19,126 nt of DNA from Anaerolinea thermophila (lineage in GTDB: Bacteria; Chloroflexota; Anaerolineae; Anaerolineales; Villigracilaceae). Shown here piece by piece: positions 14,748 through 19,126 of the stretch. The notes below the pieces were generated by a model, which made no database searches, was not told the DNA's origin, and saw only the letters and a program-made list of their open reading frames with translations. The stretch's first letter is position 1, and every line of letters starts with the position of its first letter. Position numbers and translations under genes: made by a program. The DNA lies in contig DZBA01000003.1 in assembly GCA_022729775.1 (NCBI GenBank), forward strand, positions 11,185 to 30,310. Reading direction: 5' to 3'.

Positions 14748-15880
14748 CAAAATTTGAACTCCATGATCGCGTCAATCACCTGTTCGAGGTCGTTGTTGGT
14801 CAGCGCGTTGTGGAAAGGCAGGCGCACAAGTTGATCGCTGATTTTTTCTGTCACAGGGCAATCGCCTTCTCTGCCGCCAAATTCGCGTCCCATGTCTGAA
14901 AGGTGAAGCGGCAAATAATGGAAGACACTGTACATCCCGCGCTCGCGCAAGAACATGATGAATTTTTGTCGTATCTCCAGATCGGGCATGAGCATGTAGA
15001 ACATGTGATATGCCTGCTCGGTATATTCGGGAATGGTCGGCAATTTCACGCCGTTCTTTTGCGCCCAATCTTTCAGCGCGGAGTTGTACATCTCCCACAC
15101 GTGTTTGCGGTGACTTTGAATTTTTTCGCGCTGCTCAAACTGTCCATATAAATACGCGGCGAGCATATCAGAAGGAAGATACGACGAGCCGATGTCCACC
15201 CACGTATATTTATCCACTTGACCGCGGAAGAAGCGCGAGCGGTTCGTCCCCTTCTCGCGGATGATCTCCGCGCGCTCCGCCAAATTCGCGTCATTGATCA
15301 GCAGCGCGCCGCCTTCTCCGCACGAGAAGTTTTTCGTCTCATGGAATGATTGCGTTGCCAGCGCGCCAAACGTGCCGAGGTATTTTCCCTTGTATTTTCC
15401 AAACAAACCATGCGCGTTATCTTCCACAACTTGAATTTTGTGGCGGGTTGCAATGTCCATAATGACATCCATTTCACAACCCACGCCCGCGTAATGCACG
15501 GGGACAATCGCCTTCGTGCGCGGAGTGATCGCGGCTTCGAGTTTGGACTCATCGAGGTTGAGCGTGTCGGGGCGCACATCCACAAAGACGGGTTTCGCGC
15601 CGCGCAAGACAAAGGCGTTGACCGTCGAGACAAATGTGAAATCGGGGATGATGACTTCATCGCCGGGTTGGATGCCCAGCAATATCGCGGACATTTCCAG
15701 CGCGTGCGTGCAGGATGTGGTCAGCAGGACTTTCTTTACGCCGAGTTGTTCCTGTAACAGCGCATGACATTTTTTCGTAAACGCGCCATCGCCTGAAATC
15801 TGGGCATTGGCGATTGCCTGTTGCATATATTCAAATTCATTTCCAACAGTGACGGGTTTGTTAAAATCTACTTTGATCAT
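14747..15880 (-). CDS. rffA: dTDP-4-amino-4,6-dideoxygalactose transaminase
   Basis: The 377-residue product fits RffA/WecE (E. coli 376 residues) along its length. Blocks include GDGAFTKKCH (31-40), the VLLTTSCTHALEMSAILLG segment (51-69), FVSTVNAFVLRGAKPVFVDV, VPVHYAGVGCEMD, VVEDNAHG (D154 binds the PLP nitrogen), and SFHETKNFSCGEGGA (K183 forms the Schiff base). REKGTNRSRFFRGQVDKYTW and SVFHYLPLH are also shared. It is a cytoplasmic PLP enzyme that converts dTDP-4-keto-6-deoxyglucose to dTDP-4-amino-4,6-dideoxygalactose with glutamate, as in enterobacterial common antigen. The open frame runs to 16051, but the first 57 codons are repeat sequence. The ATG at 15880 has AGGA about ten bases upstream and gives the family N-terminus. 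No rmlA, rmlB or other dTDP-sugar gene is in the window. Confidence 0.92.
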   Translation of the reverse strand: MIKVDFNKPVTVGNEFEYMQQAIANAQISGDGAFTKKCHALLQEQLGVKKVLLTTSCTHALEMSAILLGIQPGDEVIIPDFTFVSTVNAFVLRGAKPVFVDVRPDTLNLDESKLEAAITPRTKAIVPVHYAGVGCEMDVIMDIATRHKIQVVEDNAHGLFGKYKGKYLGTFGALATQSFHETKNFSCGEGGALLINDANLAERAEIIREKGTNRSRFFRGQVDKYTWVDIGSSYLPSDMLAAYLYGQFEQREKIQSHRKHVWEMYNSALKDWAQKNGVKLPTIPEYTEQAYHMFYMLMPDLEIRQKFIMFLRERGMYSVFHYLPLHLSDMGREFGGREGDCPVTEKISDQLVRLPFHNALTNNDLEQVIDAIMEFKF

Positions 15881-15928
15881 TATTTTTTCCTGATTTAAAT
15901 CATCGCGGAGTCCGCAATCTCTACCTGC

Positions 15929-15963
15929 CGACATGCAGAAGTAAAACTTCTGGGTGTCTTTTT
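15929..15963 (+). repeat. Hairpin followed by T-tract, facing the plus strand
   Basis: CAGAAGT (15936-15942) pairs with ACTTCTG (15946-15952) around AAA. The pairing extends outward as GACA to TGTC, giving 11 of 13 positions matched. TTTTTGT follows on the plus strand. The shape is that of a rho-independent terminator, but both flanking genes run on the minus strand, so it could only stop antisense transcripts. It may instead be part of a dispersed repeat. On the minus strand it lies in the leader of rffA, about 50 bases before the ATG, where it could also fold in the mRNA. Confidence 0.5.
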
Positions 15964-16010
15964 GTACACGGATTTCGTATCTTCTCAATATTTCGGGGTT
16001 AAAGATAGAC

Positions 16011-16063
16011 CGTCCCGAAGGTTTCCTCGAAAAATCAGTTGAGCCACTCAAACCTTCGGGACG
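16011..16063. repeat. 14-base perfect inverted repeat with 25-base loop
   Basis: CGTCCCGAAGGTTT (16011-16024) and AAACCTTCGGGACG (16050-16063) are perfect complements. The loop at 16025-16049 is AT-rich. There is no T-tract on either side, so a simple terminator is not well supported, although termination of the DegT-like transcript just downstream of its end is possible. The form and the intergenic place fit a dispersed palindromic repeat. Only one copy is present in the window, so repeat status is inferred from structure. Confidence 0.6.
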
Positions 16064-16124
16064 TTACCTCTATTTTTTGAGATGATACCGGATTTCACGG
16101 AAAATACGGAAAAAATGACTTTTT

Positions 16125-16233
16125 AACTCACCTTACGCACTTTAAGCGTGTCACCCTGAGCGGAGCGAAGGGTCTCCTAGATAATTGTAGAGGTTCTTCG
16201 CTGCGCTCAGAACGACACTGCGTAAGGTGAGTT
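16125..16233. repeat. 109-base composite inverted repeat (MITE-like), two facing copies of a dispersed repeat
   Basis: The outer arms AACTCACCTTACGCA (16125-16139) and TGCGTAAGGTGAGTT (16219-16233) are 15-base perfect complements. Inside lie two 29-base arms, 16148-16176 and 16190-16218, that match at 22 of 29 positions when one is inverted (shared core CTGAGCG.AGCGAAG). The loop is 13 bases (16177-16189). The left side has eight extra bases (16140-16147), a bulge in the fold. The inner copies share their pattern with the repeat at 1398-1428. No open frame or clear target-site duplication is visible. It lies about 65 bases after the end of the DegT-like gene. Confidence 0.75.
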
Positions 16234-16246
16234 TTTAAGAAAGGCT

Positions 16247-16285
16247 TTTTCCGTGAAAATCAGTGTCGTCCGTGTTGTCCGTGTC
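16247..16285. repeat. CCGTG-rich degenerate tandem stretch
   Basis: CCGTG occurs three times in about 35 bases, in CCGTGAAAATCAGTGTCGT, CCGTGTTGT and CCGTGTC, directly after the DegT-like stop codon in its direction of transcription. The related word TTCACGG occurs in inverted form at 16094-16100, and TACACGG at 15965-15971, so the element at 16125-16233 is framed by copies of this word. This resembles CACGGA-type intergenic repeats I recall from other bacteria; copy number in this genome cannot be seen from the window. Confidence 0.45.
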
Positions 16286-16297
16286 AAAAACAGGGAG

Positions 16298-17260
16298 TTA
16301 AGATGACAGATTCTCCAAAATCACATCACACACTCGCCGCGCTTTGTCTTCGTCGAAGTGTTCATCATTGAACAGGTTGATCACTTCACCTGCGAGAGAT
16401 TCTGCGCGCGGGGCATAGCCCTCTGCCATAATGCCAGCCAGCGAAGCATAATGTGAACTGGCAAATAAATCCGCGTCGAAAATGGACTTCAGGATTTTGG
16501 CTTTGTTCTTTACGCGAATATTAAACCGCCATGTTTGATACTTCGGCGGCAGTTGAATTTCCTTCGGCAGGCTGGCTTCGTAAATATGATTCAATGCTGC
16601 GCGGCGCGCAAGTGAATCTTTTTTCTTTGCCTCAATTTGCAAAGAATAATCATACCATGCGGGAAAAGGCGGGTCAATTTGCAGCCAGTCGCTATCGTGA
16701 TAGACAAACTTCCCGCGCTTTTGAATTGCTACTTTATATTGTTTTTCGATTTCGTCGTGTGCCTCAGGTGTAAAAGGCAGGCTGGCAGATTTATAAGTCA
16801 TATCTCCGCGCAGGAAGGCATACCCGCCAAAGTCAAGTTCCACAATCTTGGCGTAGCCCGTGCTGTACAAGGTCACATCTGCGGGCGTATCCAGCGGCAT
16901 CACGTTTGGGATGCACAGACAGCGGTCATCCACGATCATCAAATCGGGCGCGGATTCTTTCGCGGCGGAGAAAAACTCGCGCGGCGTGGATTCTTCGCCG
17001 TAGGTATGCGCGTACAGCAGTCCGCCAAATTTGCGCGCGCGGATCAAATCCAAAGTTTGATTTAAATCCGCGTGCAGATCATCCCCGATATCCACAAACT
17101 GAAATGGGACTCGCGCCTTGAGGAATGTGATCGGCACAATGGGGCAAATGTTCGCGGGCAGAATCCACGGGCGCGAATCCGCGCGAGAGGTCAGGACGTT
17201 ATATAAAATTGCCGAAGCGCGCGGGGCTAGGATGGGTTTGGGAGAGGGCAAATTGGACAT
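16298..17260 (-). CDS. Compact DegT/DnrJ/EryC1/StrS-family PLP-dependent transaminase-like protein
   Basis: The 320-residue product shows DegT landmarks in order: LPANICPIVPITFLKARVPF (34-53), VDIGDD (56-61), YAHTYGEE (83-90), LMIVDDRCLCIPN with D111/D112 for the PLP nitrogen, and STGYAKIVELDFGGYAFL with K138 as the likely Schiff-base lysine. The C-terminal pattern is SSHYASLAG, then AESLAGEVINLFNDEHF. It is about 50 residues shorter than sugar transaminases such as RffA. Members act on nucleotide-linked keto sugars, but the substrate cannot be given. The open frame continues upstream to 17389 inside the MalY-type gene, but the ATG at 17260 was chosen as it follows that stop by 19 bases and starts the folded region. 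No good ribosome-binding site is seen. RffA follows after the 417-base repeat region. Confidence 0.72.
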   Translation of the reverse strand: MSNLPSPKPILAPRASAILYNVLTSRADSRPWILPANICPIVPITFLKARVPFQFVDIGDDLHADLNQTLDLIRARKFGGLLYAHTYGEESTPREFFSAAKESAPDLMIVDDRCLCIPNVMPLDTPADVTLYSTGYAKIVELDFGGYAFLRGDMTYKSASLPFTPEAHDEIEKQYKVAIQKRGKFVYHDSDWLQIDPPFPAWYDYSLQIEAKKKDSLARRAALNHIYEASLPKEIQLPPKYQTWRFNIRVKNKAKILKSIFDADLFASSHYASLAGIMAEGYAPRAESLAGEVINLFNDEHFDEDKARRVCDVILENLSS

Positions 17261-17279
17261 GGAGTTACAGTAACAATAT

Positions 17280-18434
17280 CTATTGCATTGCCCTTCGCAT
17301 TTGCTCCAATCCCTGTTGAAGCAGCGCGCGCGAAGTGCCAAAGTTAATGCGCACATGACCTTCGCCGTCTTTTCCAAAAATCTTTCCATTACTCAACGCG
17401 ACCTTTGCGCGTTTCAAGAAAAATTCATACGGGTCAGCGATGTCTGTCTGCGTAAAGTCCAGCCAGCCAAGATAAGTTGCGTCGGGAATCGTGGTGCGGA
17501 CAGCGGGCATATATTGGGTAACGTAATCAACCAAAAAATCGCGGTTGCCCGTCAGGTGGCGTTTCAAATCTTTTAGCCAACCGTCGCACTTACCGGAGAA
17601 CGCGGTCTGCGCGGCGAACAATCCCATGCTGCTGACGTGCAGAGTCATACGGCTGACTTCCTGCTCATAACGTTTGCGTAAGTCTTCGTTGGGAATAATC
17701 GCAAATCCGCAAAATAAACCGGGGACATTAAAGGTCTTGGAAGGCGCAATCAAAGTGATGACGCGCTTTTCGATTTCGCGCGATAATTTTGCCATTGGGG
17801 TAAACTTATTTTCATCCAGCAGCAACTCTGAATGGATTTCATCCGAAACAATGAGAACATCATTCTCGATACAAATCTCAGCCATCTTCATTAAATCTTT
17901 ACGCGAGAAAATCATCCCCAGCGGATTATGCGGGTTGCACAAGAGGAACATGCCCGCCTTCTTTGCCTGCTTTGCAAAAATATCCCAATCTATTTCATAG
18001 CGAAGAATATTCCCATCTACGCGCTTGACCAAAGGCGCATTCAACAGCGGAACGCGCGCATAGTTTTTGATTTCATAAAACATATTGTAGACCGGGGTTT
18101 GAATCAGCGCGCCTTTCTTGGGCGTGCAGGCGATGTTCGCCGCAGCTGTAAATCCGCTGACAATGCCGGTAGTGGCAACCACCGCGTCAGGCTTGACCTT
18201 CCATTTATAGAGCGAATCCATCCGCGCGGCAACGGTCTCTTTCAACGCCGGCGAAGCCATTTCATATCCAAGCACGCCATGTTCAACCGCCTTGTGCAAG
18301 GTGTCAAGAATTGGTTTGGGCGCGGAAAAATCCATATCTGCAACCCACATGGGCAAAACATCTTTGGGGTACATTGTCCACTTATTCAGGCGGTTTGGGT
18401 TGCGTCGGTTGGGGGTAAGGGTAAAGTCTGTCAT
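17280..18434 (-). CDS. MalY/PatB-family PLP-dependent C-S lyase/aminotransferase
   Basis: The 384-residue product is a complete fold-type-I class I/II enzyme of the MalY/PatB branch. The N-terminus NRLNKWTMYPKDVLPMWVADMDF (14-36) is the family signature. GVLGYEM is at 53-59, followed by TGIVSGF (89-95), TPVYNMFY (113-120), CNPHNPLG (166-173), SDEIHSELLL (197-206, D198 to the PLP nitrogen), PSKTFNVPGL (231-240, K233 Schiff base) and RINFGTSR near 365-372 (carboxylate arginine). Characterised members cleave cystathionine or cysteine to a thiol or sulfide, pyruvate and ammonia; MalY of E. coli also modulates MalT. The true substrate is not known. AAGGAG about eight bases before the ATG is a good ribosome-binding site. 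It is the first gene of the minus-strand block and is divergent from the lipoprotein gene, with 56 bases between. Confidence 0.9.
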   Translation of the reverse strand: MTDFTLTPNRRNPNRLNKWTMYPKDVLPMWVADMDFSAPKPILDTLHKAVEHGVLGYEMASPALKETVAARMDSLYKWKVKPDAVVATTGIVSGFTAAANIACTPKKGALIQTPVYNMFYEIKNYARVPLLNAPLVKRVDGNILRYEIDWDIFAKQAKKAGMFLLCNPHNPLGMIFSRKDLMKMAEICIENDVLIVSDEIHSELLLDENKFTPMAKLSREIEKRVITLIAPSKTFNVPGLFCGFAIIPNEDLRKRYEQEVSRMTLHVSSMGLFAAQTAFSGKCDGWLKDLKRHLTGNRDFLVDYVTQYMPAVRTTIPDATYLGWLDFTQTDIADPYEFFLKRAKVALSNGKIFGKDGEGHVRINFGTSRALLQQGLEQMRRAMQ

Positions 18435-18490
18435 GAAAAATCTCCTTGGAAACGATTTTACTTTAGAAATTACATTGGAATAAATTTGTC

Positions 18491-19102
18491 ATGCCGAACA
18501 AAGATAAAAAGGCGCATAATCGCTTTATCATGAGAAATAATTCCCGCGTTTATGTATGGATTGCCATTCTTGCATTCAGCGCGGCATGTATTCCATCCAT
18601 CCCATTACATGACCCAACAATTTACGGGAATATCAAAATCATTGGCTCTTCCAAATTCGTTACGCAAACCCATTCCGCGCTGGCATTGTTAGAGACAAAA
18701 GCCCCCAACGCCTTCATCAAAGCGCAGACCCACATTGGCGTCATCGAACAAGGAGAACACAGCAGCATCTGGGCATGGGAAACCCCGCCTCGGTACGAGG
18801 TAGGCGACGCGACTGCTTTTTTCAGCGTCACATGGTACGCATCTACCATCGCGCACGACGCGACACACTCGGAACTATACGCGCAATATCAAGCAGCGCA
18901 CCCCGGTGTCCCTGTGCCAGAGGACGCCTACGGCGGCGTAGAGGTTGAGCGGTTTTGCAACGCATATCAAATCGAAGTGTTGAAACATATCGGCGCGCCC
19001 CAAAGCGAAATAGACTACATGTACACACTGGATGGAAACCACTGCGATTTAGATTCCGACGGCGATTGTGACATGAATGATTATCAAAATCGTGACTGGT
19101 AA
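18491..19102 (+). CDS. Putative lipoprotein with HDATH motif and EF-hand-like C-terminal loop
   Basis: The 203-residue product has a basic N-terminus, a hydrophobic segment (about 20-32) and a cysteine at 33 in AFSAACIP, a near-lipobox (Ser rather than Leu at -3). A second ATG at 18530 would give a classic lipoprotein signal with the cysteine at position 20. The ATG at 18491 was kept because GGA lies 11 bases before it, but both starts are weak. The middle holds WYASTIAHDATHSELY (115-130), an HxxxH pair like a metallopeptidase helix with Asp in place of Glu, and then VEVERFCNAYQIEVLKHIGA (150-169) with E153. The tail CDLDSDGDCDMND (185-197) has acids at EF-hand loop positions 1, 3, 5, 9 and 12 with Gly at 6, suggesting calcium binding. 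No family name is recognised. It is probably exported and membrane-anchored. Confidence 0.65.
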   Translation: MPNKDKKAHNRFIMRNNSRVYVWIAILAFSAACIPSIPLHDPTIYGNIKIIGSSKFVTQTHSALALLETKAPNAFIKAQTHIGVIEQGEHSSIWAWETPPRYEVGDATAFFSVTWYASTIAHDATHSELYAQYQAAHPGVPVPEDAYGGVEVERFCNAYQIEVLKHIGAPQSEIDYMYTLDGNHCDLDSDGDCDMNDYQNRDW

Positions 19103-19126
19103 CGCGCTTATCGCTTGTCTTATAAA

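Larger units (their letters stand above)
15881..16297. other. 417-base intergenic region made of inverted repeats
   Basis: No credible gene was found between the DegT-like gene and rffA. The stretch holds at least four repeat structures listed separately: a hairpin with T-tract at 15929-15963, a 14-base inverted repeat at 16011-16063, a 109-base composite inverted repeat at 16125-16233, and a CCGTG-rich tandem-like stretch at 16247-16285. The upstream extension of the rffA frame (to 16051) crosses two of these and is not coding. The rffA promoter must lie here if rffA is not read through from the DegT-like gene. I see no clear -35/-10 pair; the ribosome-binding site AGGA is near 15890. Confidence 0.8.

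Noticed and set aside
15881..16051. 57-codon N-terminal extension of RffA.
   Set aside because: It is translated repeat and hairpin sequence; the family N-terminus and a ribosome-binding site place the start at 15880.
16125..16233. CRISPR repeat or part of an array.
   Set aside because: There are only two inverted, diverged copies and no regular spacers or cas genes.
17261..17389. 43-codon N-terminal extension of the DegT-like protein overlapping the MalY-type gene.
   Set aside because: It lies within the coding region of the MalY-type gene in another frame, is rich in Cys and Arg, and does not fit the DegT family.

Overview
The window looks like chromosomal DNA of a moderately GC-rich bacterium. 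The most likely source is an uncultured Chloroflexota of the Anaerolineae type. This is inferred from the gene families (a TGS-uridine-kinase fusion, GT-C-like membrane proteins, a lipoprotein with a calcium-loop tail), from a strong excess of GCGCGC-type tracts and from the intergenic repeats. No rRNA, tRNA, phage gene, transposase, CRISPR array or origin was seen.

Layout. Positions 166-1874 (minus strand) carry an RlmI-type rRNA methyltransferase and a GNAT acetyltransferase, separated by an 83-base gap with a short dispersed repeat. Positions 1989-7185 (plus strand) hold a tight run: a YczE/YitT-type membrane protein, an M42 metallo-aminopeptidase, an extended SDR reductase, a YghZ-type aldo-keto reductase and a multi-spanning GT-C-like membrane protein. 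A hairpin at 7197-7232 separates this run from a long convergent minus-strand block at 7259-18434. Read in its direction of transcription, that block encodes a MalY/PatB C-S lyase, a compact DegT-family transaminase, an RffA/WecE sugar transaminase, a large GT-C-like membrane protein with a soluble tail, a GtrB-like GT2 glycosyltransferase, a histidine phosphatase, a winged-helix protein coupled to a minimal nucleotidyltransferase, a ketopantoate-reductase family protein and a TGS-type nucleoside kinase. A divergent lipoprotein at 18491-19102 closes the window.

How the genes may work together. RffA, the GT2 enzyme and the GT-C-like protein are translationally coupled or nearly so. They suggest a step in making a surface glycan: an amino-deoxyhexose is made, a sugar is placed on a polyprenyl carrier, and a membrane enzyme transfers it outside the cell. 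The second GT-C-like protein (5734-7185) may belong to the same type of process. The winged-helix/nucleotidyltransferase pair is clearly AT-richer than its neighbours, overlaps by ATGA and looks like a small toxin-antitoxin-like cassette set into an otherwise housekeeping operon. The 417-base gap at 15881-16297 is a nest of inverted repeats, including a 109-base MITE-like element built from two facing copies of a dispersed repeat.

The observations most worth following are the HTH/nucleotidyltransferase pair, the repeat nest, the lipoprotein with an HDATH motif and an EF-hand-like tail, and a terminator-like hairpin in the leader of the YczE-type gene.
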